From contig VXCM01001404.1 in the NCBI GenBank assembly GCA_014773175.1, positions 2,039-66,038 of the forward strand: DNA of 64,000 nt, given 5' to 3'. A program made the position numbers and the translations under genes. The stretch is from Lucifuga dentata. Its lineage: Eukaryota; Chordata; Actinopteri; Ophidiiformes; Bythitidae. Every line of letters starts with the position of its first letter. Position 1 is the stretch's first letter. The notes beneath the pieces were generated by a model that had not been told where the DNA came from, ran no database searches, and worked only from the letters and a program-made list of their open reading frames with translations. Positions 35,732 through 49,544 of this stretch are shown here, piece by piece.

Positions 35732-38700
35732 GGTGTAGATGGTCAAGGCTATATTCCATCTCGGCAGGTACAACCGTTTGGCTGCTTGCCAACGATCCGT
35801 GATCCTCTTTAGCGGCGCTGGGAGGGATAGTGTTGAGAGGCCAGGAGGAGATGGGCTGTGCAAATACAGGAGCTGTTAGAAGGAACTCATATCAGCAGAG
35901 TGCTCGCCTGCTCGCCTGACTCATACGTGTGACGGGTCAAAGAGCAGCGCTAAGGCAAAATACGGTACGGCGACTAATTGTGTTGCATTGAATCCGGAGG
36001 GAAATCACTCAAATGGGAGCGGCTGATCAATCTCGGTGATAGGAGCCGTGATGGAGTGGGCAGCTTTATGGCTCCGGCTCAGTCACATGCCGCTCGGATC
36101 ATTTGTCAGCGAGGACTTTCTACCGTACCGGTTCTTCCTGTGTGACATTCATAATCTACTGCAAGAAACGTTCTTCCTGTACGTTGCACGCACGGAACAA
36201 TTAAAACAGATTTATGAAGAGCTCCACGGTGTTTTTGCATAATGAAAACAGCACACGTAGGTTAATATTGACTTAGCATAAAACATTACCGTCACATTCC
36301 TTTATGGAATACTTGCCTTGTCATATTCCAAATGACATAACGTTTTTATGCGAATCTGAAGCCCTTTTCAGCGCCTGAAAACTGTTCCCGTCTCATCCAA
36401 ATGGATCGGGGCGCTGAGGATTCCTCTAGCATGGCTTCAACAAAGAAGCAGTGCTCATTTGGATTTAATGACTGCCTGACAGTGACAATGGCAAAACTTG
36501 TGACAAATCCCACCAGGCTGTCGCGGCGTAAACCCAAGAAGATTGTAACATACCTCAGCAGAGGCCAATGTAAGGCAATCAGTTGATGCAACGCAAACGA
36601 AACACTGTTTCAGCCAGCTGCATAAAAGCCTCTTGTTGTTCTCGGCTGAGCTGCTGCTGATGCTTGGTTAATTGTAGCCCCGCGTGCAGACAGTCAGGCA
36701 GGCGAAAAGACGGCCCGCGATGATTTCCACAGGCAACTGGCATTCATTTTGTCTTGAAGGCACATAAATAAAGGCTGTCTAGCCGGGTTCATTTTAATTA
36801 GGCAAGCCACATGATCTTACTCCAACTCTCTGTGTTAGCGTTCACCAGAGGCTGCGGCATGTGTTAATTACAACCACATGCCATACAGCGGATCCGAGGT
36901 GAGTCGGAAAAGAGGCTCGGAAGAGGTAAACAACAACAACAGCAAAACACCTTTAGTTGAGTTTCTCATGATAAGATGCGGTATCTGGTGCAACGGCTAT
37001 TCCCCTCCCCCCCCAGTCAGCCAATTACAGCATGACTTTGGGAGGGAGAGCAGGGAGNCAAAAAAAAGCCCCACTCTTCCACACCACCACAGTAGGTTTA
37101 TGATTTCAAATGGGCTGGTGAGAGGGTTATTGTTTTGTCTCACATTTCCTCCCTTGCAAAACTCCCGTCTTTCCATTTTTCCACCTCATTTGTGGAAAAA
37201 TCAATTCATGAAAATAAACTCGGTGTCTTCGCTCCCCGTCCGAGTCAATTTAGATTTTGAGCATGTTTCTCCTCCCTCTTTTCTGAGAGCCCTTAATCGT
37301 TTTCACGTCACATATGTTTCATCCCCTCTAACGTGATTTTTCCTCGTTATTGGGAGCAGTTATTTGCTACACGGGTCTTGGATGGCGGTATTAGAAAGAG
37401 AGTTCATTTTCCTCAATCCCTTGCTGATTTCTTCATTACATTGTGGCAGCGCCGCACACGGAGCCCCGACACTGAAATGGGACTTCTCTTAGCACTGCGA
37501 CTGCAAGTGTTACTATACCTCAGAGACGCCGGAGCGCCACTTAATAAACAGAGTAGACAGAGGATCACTTTGAACTCCTGTGACATGTAATGAACCTGTC
37601 TGTCTCTGCCACAGCTCAGTCTGAGCTCAGCCGCTGCATGGTAAAAAAAAAAAAAAAAAAAAAAGAATAAATAAAAACACATCCAAATACGCCTAGAGGC
37701 CCTGTGAAAGAGCCATCAGTTACACATGGTTAGACCAACATTTTGCCAACGCCATAAGAGAAGATAATTGTCTCTTTCAGTGCTGTTGCCTCTTTTGTTG
37801 CATAACAAATATTTACATCTGGGACTAATTATTCTAGACTGGGTGTCAAAATTTGGATTAAGTTGTGGGATGCACCCAGTTTTATGTTTAGACACGTTTA
37901 TTAGTGAGAAAAGGCGCCGTGTTGCTTTGACCCCATCAAATATACATCAAAGAACTTTTCATCACAAAGTATACACTATCTTTTCCTTTCTACTGTTTTT
38001 ATAAAGTTGTTAGATGAAAGTAATATTGACAGTTATTCTGTTAAAAATTCACCCAAACTGAAAGATATGTTTGAGATTGCTACTGATCACCAGGGGCGAA
38101 CACCTGAACAAAATGAAATCTGATAACTGGAGAATTGATCGGGGATGTTCTGTTATTCCCGTGATGTAAATCATGCTTTCGTCATGCCAGCACGCTCATC
38201 TTCAGACTGCAAATTAGTCTTGAAATTCAGCAGAGGCTGAAAATGCCAACATTTGTTTTAGAATTAGCTGTTTGTCATGTTAATTTGATCTTTTTTTTGT
38301 GTGTGTGGGGGGGGGGGGGNTATGATAAGGGGGCCAGAGTTCCTCGTGGGGACAAAATGCCATTACTTAAGCATGCAGGAATCTCAACATGACATTCCTT
38401 GACCGCTGTGACAACGGCAAACATATGCAAATGAGAGCGAGTGCCACTCTGATTATGACCCTGTCACATAGACTCCCACACCTCCCACCGGACCCCCAGG
38501 AAGGAAAGGAAGAGGAAAAGAGAGATTGGAAGAGAAGAAGATGTGAAGTGAGTGACTTCTGAGAGGAGAGCAGGTGTAACGGTTTGCGTTATCTCTCCTC
38601 TTCCTCTCTTTGTAATCTCTGGGGTTTTCGCTCGGCCTGCTTTTGTCTTTGCTCGGCGGTGAAAGGAGGGACAGGTTTACATGCGCGGGACTCTTTGAAG

Positions 38701-39512
38701 TGAAAACGCAGGATCCCCGCTGTAGCCAAAGCTCATCTAATCAGGGGCTAATTCCAGTTATTAAGATCGGAGAGATAACTCCGATTCATCACAGTCCATC
38801 TACCCCGATCGCTTAATCACTGTCGCGCTGTGCTCTTTTTTAGTCATCCTTTTGTTTTCACTCCCTCTGGCACTCAGCGAGGGGAATCAGAGGGAGAGGG
38901 GGAAGAGGGGGAGAGGAAAAAAAAAGAGAGAAAGAGGGGAGAGAGATAAAGATATTAACAATATTAATGACCCATGATTCTCGTCTCCTTAATGAGAAGG
39001 GTTATTAACTGTGATTATCCATGATGAAATGCTGGTGATTCTTGAAAGCTTGAGAAAACTTGTACAATCGCTTGTCTGCTGATTTGCTTCTCTGATGTTG
39101 AAGAAGGAAAAAGGTGAGGGAGAGAAAGAGAACCTTGAGAAAAGAAGAGAGAGGCGGGGGNATAAGGCAACAGCTCAGTCCCATTGCTGCATATTAGACA
39201 GTTAAACTCTGCATTCTTCTCTAAAACCCTCGAAAGTGTGTCTCCCGGCTTTGCGTTGCATCTCCCGATTCCTCTTCAGGTGGCTAACGAGCGGGTGCAT
39301 GCACACACACACACAGTTGCCCACACACACACAGTCGCCCATCGGCTGGTTGACATTGCTGAATGGCTGTTTAAACACCTATGCTGCTCTCGCCGTATCC
39401 CTGATACAGCATTTCCCTCACTCAACCTTTTTTTTCATTCCAATTATAGGAAGTTGCATGCTTGTGGAGTCCCTGTCAGCTCCATATGATTCCCACAACG
39501 GAGGACGGGGGG

Positions 39513-40175
39513 NNNNNNNNNNNNNNNNNNNNNNNNNNNNNNNNNNNNNNNNNNNNNNNNNNNNNNNNNNNNNNNNNNNNNNNNNNNNNNNNNNNNNNNN
39601 NNNNNNNNNNNNNNNNNNNNNNNNNNNNNNNNNNNNNNNNNNNNNNNNNNNNNNNNNNNNNNNNNNNNNNNNNNNNNNNNNNNNNNNNNNNNNNNNNNNN
39701 NNNNNNNNNNNNNNNNNNNNNNNNNNNNNNNNNNNNNNNNNNNNNNNNNNNNNNNNNNNNNNNNNNNNNNNNNNNNNNNNNNNNNNNNNNNNNNNNNNNN
39801 NNNNNNNNNNNNNNNNNNNNNNNNNNNNNNNNNNNNNNNNNNNNNNNNNNNNNNNNNNNNNNNNNNNNNNNNNNNNNNNNNNNNNNNNNNNNNNNNNNNN
39901 NNNNNNNNNNNNNNNNNNNNNNNNNNNNNNNNNNNNNNNNNNNNNNNNNNNNNNNNNNNNNNNNNNNNNNNNNNNNNNNNNNNNNNNNNNNNNNNNNNNN
40001 NNNNNNNNNNNNNNNNNNNNNNNNNNNNNNNNNNNNNNNNNNNNNNNNNNNNNNNNNNNNNNNNNNNNNNNNNNNNNNNNNNNNNNNNNNNNNNNNNNNN
40101 NNNNNNNNNNNNNNNNNNNNNNNNNNNNNNNNNNNNNNNNNNNNNNNNNNNNNNNNNNNNNNNNNNNNNNNNNNN
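39513..40175. other. Assembly gap, 663 N
   Basis: A run of N. The open frames that appear to cross it are not real. It follows a G-rich run and precedes a 27-bp inverted repeat. Confidence 0.99.
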
Positions 40176-40296
40176 GGTGAGAATTGCACTCATACTCTTT
40201 TATCCCCCTGGGACAAATTTGGATTAAAAAAAAAAAGAGCGAGGTGTGGAAAAAGCAAGACCACCGTGAGAGCTACCTGACCGCTTCAGACGCCTC

Positions 40297-40367
40297 TCTT
40301 TAGCTCTGCGAACTCCTCGAGCTACGACGGCTCACGTCACAGCTCGAGGAGTTCGCAGAGCTAAAGA
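40297..40367. repeat. Perfect 27-bp inverted repeat with 17-nt spacer
   Basis: Bases 40297-40323 pair without mismatch to 40341-40367 (core ctctgcgaactcctcgagct on the left arm). The loop is 40324-40340. It lies 121 bp after the 663-N gap, so a fold-back assembly error is as likely as a true hairpin. Confidence 0.9.
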
Positions 40368-41997
40368 CACGCAGACGACGCGGACGATCCGGCTGGAAAA
40401 CCCGCATCCATTCACGAAACAACCCGCTGGCTGCCAGGCTGGTTATGACGCCTGTTCTGCGGTAATAATAGTAACAGGCTGAGTGGCAGATTTGCCAGCT
40501 TATTTGTTCGATGTTCCTTTTAAAAGCACCTCTGGGAATTTAAGCCGCTGCCACGTGAAACACTATCACCCTCCTAAAATTGCAGTGTATCACAGAAACA
40601 CCTGCTGGGCCCATTTTAGATAATAATCCAATTTCAACATGCCAGTACACCTTTCAGATGGGAGAAATTGGATTGTTTGCATTACTGACCTGTGGAGCAA
40701 GGCAGTCTGGGAAATGCAGCCTTGAGGCTTTATTAGATTCAATTGCTCTTTTATAAACAAAATCTTACTTTTGAAAAAAGTAAAAAAAAAAAAAATCTTC
40801 TAAATGTGAGTAGGCCAGCACTTTGTGGACACACTCCATTTATTTTCTCCAATTAAATCTCTTTAATTGGATTGAGGGCTGGCACCTGGTTTACACTCTG
40901 TCAACCACGCAATCCACAATAATTGATGCCAGAGCCACGGCGTGCGTGTTTGTGTGTGTGTATGTGTGTGTGTGTGTGGGATGTCTGGCGATGGGGGAGG
41001 GATTTAGAGCATGTCTCACTACTCCACAATTTCACTGTGATCAATTTATCAATGGTCCACCTCCCTGTCCACCACTGAGACGGGAAATACCTTCACACTT
41101 TGGTGGGCAAACCCAAGTAAAAGGAAGCACATATATCTGCATTTAAAAGTTCAAACACATGCTAATGCGGCACATTTCCACATATAGATGTGTGTTTCTC
41201 TTATAGACGTATGTGAATATGCACACCTACAAAACTTGGAAGCGGTCCTGAATGCGAATGCCGGCGCAGAATACAAATGGCGTGTGCGCCCACACATGGA
41301 AATGTACAGAAATACAAATCCGAGAAATGCATCACAGCGCGTTGACAGCTCCTTTAAGACATTTTGAGAAACATCCCATTCCTGAATACCCGAGCTGTGC
41401 AACCATACAAATGGAGAGAGGCAGAGAGAGAGAGAGAGAGAGAGAGAGGCCAAGGGAGACCTGACACAGTAAATAAAAATACAATTTCCTCCAGTGACAT
41501 GCCCATTCTGTTGGAAGCCTGACTCTAATTATTCTAAGCACTTTGAAGGATGGCTTTCCACTGCATTAATCCACACATCCCACTAACCCATCCACAGTCA
41601 ATGCTCTTTTAACTACCTAAGGACGCCCCGAAACCCTTCCTAAAACCTCAGGAGAAAGAGATTGACTTTGTACAGTGATGGGGTAAAGTGCCTGCCCGAG
41701 CAAATCTTTCTGTAAATCTCACAGAACAACAACGCCGCGCAACAATTTTCATTTTCAATTTCAGAACACGCCTAGTGCGTCACAAAGAAGAGAAAAAAAA
41801 AACAGATCAAATTTGAAAGGGAACGTATGTAACGGCGCCCGATAAAGTAAGTCGGTGAATTATCATTACGGAGAGAGAACGCCAGGGTGAGAATGCGGTT
41901 GTTTTCCTCCGGGCAGGAATCCGCTCGTAGCTCATTTGAAACCAAGATGAATCAATAGATCACCGGGGACCATCAATCAATCGATGAACCTATCAAT

Positions 41998-42130
41998 ATT
42001 CACTCGATCAGGCTCCTCCCACCGCGAGAGGCCATCTTTGCTACGAATACGTCAGGTAAATGGNATTCACTCGATCAGGCTCCTCCCACCGCGAGAGGCC
42101 ATCTTTGCTACGAATACGTCAGGTAAATGG
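41998..42130. repeat. 66-bp direct duplication around a single N
   Basis: Bases 41998-42063 and 42065-42130 are identical, separated by N at 42064. Probable unmerged contig overlap. Confidence 0.93.
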
Positions 42131-45100
42131 GCTTTTAACATAATAGATCTGTCCGCTTGTGCCGAGTGCAAGATTGATGCCATGCAATGCATACATGTTG
42201 ACACAAGCTGTAATAGTGATACACAGCAGGTCCTGTGTTTACATGTGAGATAATCAGGACACACACCCACACCCACACCCACACACACACAAAATACTGT
42301 AAAGTGAAAGACTGCTTGAATTCTCTTCATGTTTATCAGAATCTAAGCAACATCAAACTGCCTTTGAAATGCGTCGCTGGCTAATTGAGACTGCGTTTGG
42401 CTCTGCTGCATCGCATTATATATCCACTTTATATAAACATGGGCCTGCGTGGTGGCAGGAGAAAAAAGAAGAGATGCAGAAAAAAAGAGAGATAGAAGCA
42501 AAGATCCATCTGTCCTAATTAATCAGAACTTGGTTTTTGGCGAAAAGTTTGTGGAGGCGCCGAGGCTAAACTGCGTGGTGCGTTATGAGGACAATGACAT
42601 TTTGATGTGAACTGTACGGCGTTTTCTCTGTACATCCAATATGCTCCAGACAAAACGCATAATTTGGATGAGGTTGCAATAACAAGCAGAACTGTTGCTG
42701 TGAATAGATGCTAAACAATGAAATAAGAAAGCAATAAAAGCGGCTATAAAAAGAGCTTAAATATAGAAAGGAATAAACCAGTTTTATAATGATTGCTATA
42801 GAATTCTTATTGTTGCATACCTCAGATTATGTCTCATTCAAATATCTTCCATTAATAATGAATGACTCAATACCTAATACTAATTCAGAGGGAAGCTTTT
42901 GTTATCTGGGACAGCAGAAGCCAGAAAGTTCTGCTTCCTCACAGCAGCTGGAAACTGAACAGAAACTGAAGCCTCAGGAGTTTTTGCTCAGATTGCCCAT
43001 TTTTCTAAACATCTCATTTTTTCTTCCTTTAAATAAACTAGTGCAAAACGTGCCTGTTAAGACCGGGCCGGACTTTATGGTGTGCACCGCAGCCATCATT
43101 TAATCTGCACATCCTTGTGAGCTAGCTCTGATGCAGTGCCTATGGAAAGGAGCATATGCTGCTGCACCTGAAGCGTATCCTGCCACACGGACTACTTTTT
43201 ACCAGCACAGCCTCAATTTGAGAACCACTCATCCAAACAACTTCAGGCGCGACACTGCACGTCCTTGGGTCCTGAGCAATAAACCTGCAGAATTTCAACT
43301 TCATACAGTGCCGGATTCTAGAGACGTTGGTGCCACAGACATACAAATAGAGATTCCTGCCTTTGAGGTTATGCAGCATAACCTCAGATATGTGTGACTT
43401 ATCATGTCATTTTAAAAGGTTTAAAGCTCCCAATAATCCCAAAATATATGAAACAAAATTTAGAAGTGCCTACAGAAATGTTTAAATGTTTCGGTGAAAA
43501 ACATTGAACACATTCAACTCTAGAAAAATATCCTTACACTTGTTATAAATGCTCACAAAGCAGTCAAATGTTGGAGAAAAATCTACAGTTCAGCGTATTT
43601 ACAGGAATATTTAGGTATTTCCAACTCAGCTTTGTCTCCTCAGACAGGAGGAACTGTAACTTGGAAGTGGGAAGTTGGAACTTCGAATTTATCATTTACG
43701 ACCTTTGTGAATTCGAGCTAAACAAAGTTGGAGAAAACATGAAAACTTTCGTTCTGCTGGATCAGAAGAAGTTGTGTTTTAATATTTATGAATAATTTAC
43801 CTTTTCAGAACAGCTGCTGCATTAGCAGTGTTGTATGTTTAACCTGTTGCTGTCTACATGTTGACTTTGAATCAGAAAATCACATCCAGGTGGAAATAAT
43901 ACCGTCACACACAAAAAAAACAGGGATTCTGTGCATTTCAGCAGCAACACAAAGGACGTGAGCGAACATCTGGCAGTGAGAAGTGAAAGATACGACGTCT
44001 AACTAAAGAGAACACGGCCAAAAAGACTCGATCCACTTGGGTACGAGTCAGAATGATGAGTGAGAAATGTGCGGTTTGTAATTCGTCGCCTCTCGGATGT
44101 TTGGTTTGTTTTGTAAAGAGAAATCTCATCACACACCTCCAATGTGTGTGTGTGTGTTTCTGTCAGACAGATTTAACAGGCAGAGTCTGTCCTTCCTTTA
44201 CAACATGACTGAGACTGACTCATGCACCTGATGATGGATAAGTCATAAATACACCTGTATGTATGTTCATGTTTCAGTCAGAATGGTGCTTAAAGTAAAA
44301 AGCAGGATGACCAGATATTTATTATAACTCTTAAACAGACGTACGGGATGACATTTATTGTTTTATACGCCTGAGTCGCCCTATCTGCAGCATCTAATGC
44401 TCATTTGTAACTCCTAATTTATTCCTCTAATATTAAACCCATTATTTAGAGTTTTAAGCCTTTTTGTTTTTTTTTGCAATTTTACTTTTTGTTGAACTTT
44501 TTTGTGGACTGTGTTTGCAGTGTAAAAGAATCTTTACTGGAGAGGACAACACATTTTTCCTACTGAAAATCTTGACATTTCTGCTGGCTGAGGCCTCGTG
44601 TGTTGTTTAGAGAACAAAAGTGAAAGATTTCTCTCAAAAAAAAAAAAAAAAAAAANAAAAAAAAAAAAAAAAAAAGGATCACATGTTAAAAAAGTGTGGA
44701 AGAATTTTCTAGAATCTTTTTTTTCCCCCTCAGTTTTGTAGAATCAGTGTTTCTACATTTTTTTTTCTTTTTTGGTAGAATTTTTTTCAATATACAGGTA
44801 TTTCCCTATTTTTTCCTTTTTAGATTCTTACTATCTAGATTTTAAAATTTGAGCAGATCAATAATTTTATAGATATTTTTTATTTTTTTTAATATATATT
44901 TATTTTTAGAATTTCCTCCCTTGCAGATTTTTTTTCATTTTTTTTTCCTCAGATCAAGATTTATTTGTGCGTTCACATCAATATCAAAATTTTCACAAGC
45001 CAAAATCTGTTGTTAATTTGGAAAATTGCAAAACTCTAGAGTGTTAAATCAAAAAGAACCCAAAACCAAAAGTAAAAGAAGACAGCAAAGGAAAATAAAG

Positions 45101-45423
45101 AAATATAATCAAAGGAAATAAAGTATTATTTCAGGGACATAGCTGCTATTCTCACTTTTAACCGGAAAAATAAGCATATTTGTGTACAATCCACTCAAAA
45201 TATAACCTTAACAGATGTCAAACACAAATATTCACATATTCACAGTGATAAGTTCTGATTGAAACAAATAAACTGCAGCCATAAGAAAGCCTCTTTCTGT
45301 AAAACAGAACACATTTCTACAGGAATTACCAGCTTTAGTCACCACCCTAAAATCTAATTTCATATCAGAGGATGTCACAATTAAAATCGGCTCCATATAA
45401 ACGGTGTAAGCCTAATACACAGA

Positions 45424-45427
<4 letters not shown>

Positions 45428-45466
<39 letters not shown>
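45428..45466. repeat. (GT)n microsatellite
   Basis: A GT run of about 19 units. Confidence 0.97.
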
Positions 45467-45467
<1 letters not shown>

Positions 45468-46696
45468 GTGGTTACGCCGTGGCAGCTGACACAATGGAAA
45501 CAGATTGCTGTGGTTACTCTCCTCCTCTCCATCATGGTGGAGCAGATAGGGGGAAAGCGAGGCCTTTGGGTCAGTGTGGAGCTGCTCAGACACGTGGCGT
45601 GGGGCCCAGCCATTACTGCTAGCTAATTGGAGTTTTCCTCGGGGTCAGGCTAGCCATCTGCGGTGCCTTTACCACCGAGGACCCCCATACCTCCTTCAAA
45701 CCCCCCTGCATCATTTTTAACACTGNGGGGGGGAGGGGGGGCTAAGGAAAGGACTGTGATCTCCCTCTCTGCACTGCAGCTGGTTAATAGGAAAAAGTCT
45801 CTGTCTCCTCCGCGTGCCATCCATCATGTCAAATGGTAATATCTTTAAAGGTCAGGCCGAGTCATAAAGAAAAAAGAGCCTTGGCTAAACTTTCCCAGGG
45901 AATTCCAGAGGTCTAATCACCAATCACCAAATCTGAAGTGTCTCTTTTGATTGGCTTTTGATGGCCTTCTTTCAAAGTGAGTGATTACATCCTGCGTCCA
46001 TTTAGACGACCTGTAGCTGGCTGGTCTTCACCGAGGAAATGTTTCTGGATAAAATTAAACCGCTTCGACAAAACAATGACAAAAATACAAAATGGAAGAA
46101 ATGAAAAAAAAAAAGGTACAGCGGCGTGATTTCAAGAGTAAAGGTTGCAGGGAGCAAATAAGAATAGAGTAAAAGCCAAATAAAATGGGAGAAGAAAAGG
46201 TAGCGAGGAATAAAAGCGAGGCATAGGAGCTAAGGACTGTTACTGTCTTGACAAGTGTCACACTTGCGCTTCGATCCAGCCTTCCTCCTGCGCTAATGAC
46301 TGTCAACACGACAAGCAGGGCCGTCTGAAGGGGGAGAAAATTACTCGCTGAAAAGCAATTGACTGACCCCCATCATTTCTCAGGGAACCAGTGACCTGTG
46401 AATATTTCATTATGGGGAAAGTCGTGAGGCTCATATAAATTGAGGGCAGGGGGGTGATCCGGCGAGCTGTGCCGTCCCGTGGCTGAGGCCCCTGCCGGAG
46501 AGGGAAGCCGGGGGCGGACTCGACTCCTGGTCTGCGTGCCTGCGTGCCTTGTCATCTTTTCATTACCCAAACAACGCATATTTCAGCACACAGACAGCCA
46601 ACGACATTTACAGAGAAGACATGAGGTCTTCGTTTCAGTTTGGAGTAATTTTTACTGCGACAAAGGTAAAACATCTCCGGATGAGAGAGGCGTTTA

Positions 46697-47917
46697 CTGT
46701 ATATACTCGACTATAAGCCGACCCCCCCGATTTTGACCTGCAAATTTAGATTTTTACAGAAACCCGCATATAAGCTGACCCCCCAAAGTTGCTCCATCAA
46801 TTTATTTGTTTAGCAAATTACCTGTTTTTTTCTGGGTGTCATCATAGAATTCCTGTAATTTTCTGAAAATAATCCACGTACCAGTACCGGTACCGGTAAA
46901 CAGCTGATTACATAACTAACATTAGCTGACATTAAGTTTTCAGGACTCCTCTTCCTCTTCTGAATCGCCAAAAAGTTCAACGATGCATTGATGAAGGTAA
47001 GGAAAGCTTTACAAATGAGCTTTAATTATTACGGCTCTTATTTAGCAAATTTAGCTTATTTAGCTGTGTAATTATGGTGAGTTTTTTTTTTTAAGAATGT
47101 CACCCATTACATGTTTTCAGTAATTATCCTGTACCTGAGTTGATGCGGGTCCATCTATGTGCTGGCCATTCCTCCATACGGAGTTTTGGAATTCCCTCAG
47201 CGATCCCCTGATGTTGTCCCATTAATTTATTAGTTTAGCAAATTACCTGTTTTCCTGAGTATTGTCATAGTATTCCTCTGATTTTCTGAAAATAATAATC
47301 CACGTACGGGTCATGGCTGTTTTAAAACTTCACCACTTTAATGGGGCTTCTCTTCCTGACGCACACCTGAATGATAACATCGCGCTCTTGTTCTTTTCGT
47401 GGATTATTTATTTTCAAAATCAAACCAACAAAACATGATGTGAGGTGAGGTTAATAACTATACTGCTGCCCTGTTCCTCCAGCTGAGCATCTATAGATCC
47501 TCTGTGACGGAGCCGGTACGGATCATAGCAGATCATAGCGGCAATTCACTGAGCCGGCTCTGATCAGTCATCATCTTAAAACTAATAACTTATTTGATTT
47601 CACTTTTCCCAAATTAAATATTTTAAACATTTGATAATTAACCAAGAAATGGCTCTAACACCGGTACCGGTAAACATGATATTTATTTCAGCAGCTGATT
47701 ATGTTAGCTCACTGGCCTCTGCAAAATGCACTTAATAAGATGTTTTGTCTCATTATAATGTATGATTTAAACTATTTTCCATGGGTAGTGGTAATGGGTA
47801 GTATTTCTGTGCCTGGAAATTTCGGTCTGATTTGAATTACTCGACTATAAGCCGACCCCTGATTTGCGTTGTGAAATTTGGTTTAAAAAAATTCAGCTTA
47901 TAGTCGAGTATATACAG
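46697..47917. mobile_element. 1.2 kb element with TIR CTGTATATACTCGACTATAA, TA target
   Basis: The left end reads CTGTATATACTCGACTATAA and the right end is its exact complement, flanked on both sides by TA. There is no transposase frame. Internal structure is duplicated: about 46801-46880 resembles 47224-47309 (caaattacctg, gattttctgaaaat, atccacgtac), and accggtaccggtaaac occurs at about 46886 and 47660. Near the right end a second copy of the left-end motif (47838-47852) forms a 15-bp perfect inverted pair with 47896-47910. TA flanks suggest Tc1/mariner-like insertion, but superfamily is uncertain. Confidence 0.8.
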
Positions 47918-49324
47918 TAATTTACCTGGAAAACAGAGGATTCGGAGGCAAAAGGAGAGAAAAAAAAAAGCTAGAAAAAAGAAAGAAATGTTTTTAAGCG
48001 CGGGTTACAGTGAGCCATTCTTTTACCCTTTGCGCGACATTCGTCTTACATCGAGAAACATCAGAGGCCTCGGAATCAAGAGGGGCAGGAAGAGAAAGAG
48101 AAGACGAGAAAGATGAAAGAAAATCAATCCCCGGCAAGCTTGATTGATCGGTGGAGTTTTGGACAATTTCATCAGGAGACTCCACTAACCAGAGATGACA
48201 CGACCCATATTGGAGGGAGAATGCATTGTGGAGATTGATACCTGCATTAGAGGCATCAGGTTGGATAAACGCAGGCTCTGGCAGTAAATACACTGGTCCT
48301 GCATGCCCCCTCAATGATGACTTAATGCCAGAAAAATCCTCGCAGCCCACACTTTACTTTTCAAACTTTGACTGGACTGGATAATTGAGTCAATTAGGAG
48401 CACCTTAATCCACAGAAGGGATCTTCAAAAGAAAAATATACAGTCAAGGTTTGGGTTTGGTCTTAAGGATATAAATAAGGAGAGCTTGGAGACTGTCTGT
48501 GTTTATCCAACGATGGAGGAAAAGAGCAAAAAAAGGATTCTTTCTGATCTTATTCAGGAACTACATGTTACATATTAACTTCTTGGCTGTTTTAGTAAAA
48601 CTTTAAATCACCATTTTTTGGGCTAATAACGCTGTTTTATAATTACTTTGTGACAGTTAAGTATTCGTCAACATTCCAGCTGCACCATGACAACCGCTGA
48701 GGAAATATCAGAAGTGAGTTTCATTTAATGAGAACAGGAGAATCGCTTACGTTCGCCGCTATCGTTTTTCTGGTCATTTTGACATTTCTTTTTAAATCCT
48801 CATTATTCTGAGATGAGCTTCGAAAGACAGGAGATGAGAGAAAGTCAATAAGTGCATCATGATCTAAACTTCCAGCGAATCTACCTCAACGAAAAGCAAG
48901 TTCTCTCCTCTTGCCGTGTGTGTGTCAAACCAATGGAGGGAGGAAATGGACAGGGTGAACTAGAGGGAGGTGCAGAGGGACGGAGGGAATACTGCTGATC
49001 GAGCAGATCAGGCAAGAAAGCATGAAATACTACATTAGAGAGGAAAAAGGACAAAAGCAGCCACCAGGGCCCAATCATGTAGTGGGCCTGACAGGGAGGC
49101 AGCGGGTGGAAGTAATCGAGGGTCACACGGGCCAGATGACTGATCGGGGGACGTTGGGCAAAGTGACAATTTTTGCGGCTGGTAAATATTTTAGCAGAGC
49201 GAGGTCGTGTGGTAGAGGTCAGGCAAGCTACCTTCTAAAACACAATAGACAGACACCTTTAATAAAACAGCCCACACAAACACACACACTGAGCTGCTTA
49301 CGGTCATTTCTGCACAGTCAGACC

Positions 49325-49348
49325 CACACACACACACACACACACACA
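49325..49348. repeat. (CA)n microsatellite
   Basis: A CA run of 12 units, about 200 bp left of MITE copy C. Confidence 0.94.
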
Positions 49349-49544
49349 TTTAGAGACTAATTTCAGCAATTTCTGCAGCCAGAGTAAGCTTCCTTTATAA
49401 GATGGAATTCAGATCTATACTAGGTGGGAGATGTGACCATGACTGTCAGTGACATTTGTGAAAATCCATATTTCACACATGTAAATGCTACATAAAGGCC
49501 TTCTTGGTGTCTGATCTTCTTAAGTCAGGTTTAATAGAAAAGCT

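Larger units (their letters stand above)
32303..39512. other. Intron upstream of rbfox3 coding exon 1, first part
   Basis: This stretch has only short unsupported frames. The 162-codon frame on the minus strand at 32646-33134 has no family motif and no splice or codon support. It contains A-runs with N (33411, 34027), a CTTT run near 34281, a 66-bp duplication around N at 35592 and a GA repeat. Upstream Rbfox exons encoding MNCEREQLR or MLASQGVLLHP were sought and not found. Confidence 0.7.
40176..46696. other. Upstream intron of rbfox3, second part
   Basis: No supported gene. It contains the inverted repeat at 40297-40367, GT and GA repeats near 40960 and 41423, a 66-bp duplication around N at 42064, an A-run with N at 44656 followed by a T-rich stretch (44700-44960), and a long GT repeat at 45428-45466. 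Confidence 0.7.

Noticed and set aside
39236..40280. Open frames of 237-314 codons crossing the N run
   Set aside because: They exist only because N codons are not read as stops.
47994..48350. 118-codon minus-strand open frame
   Set aside because: No family motif and no supporting features around it.
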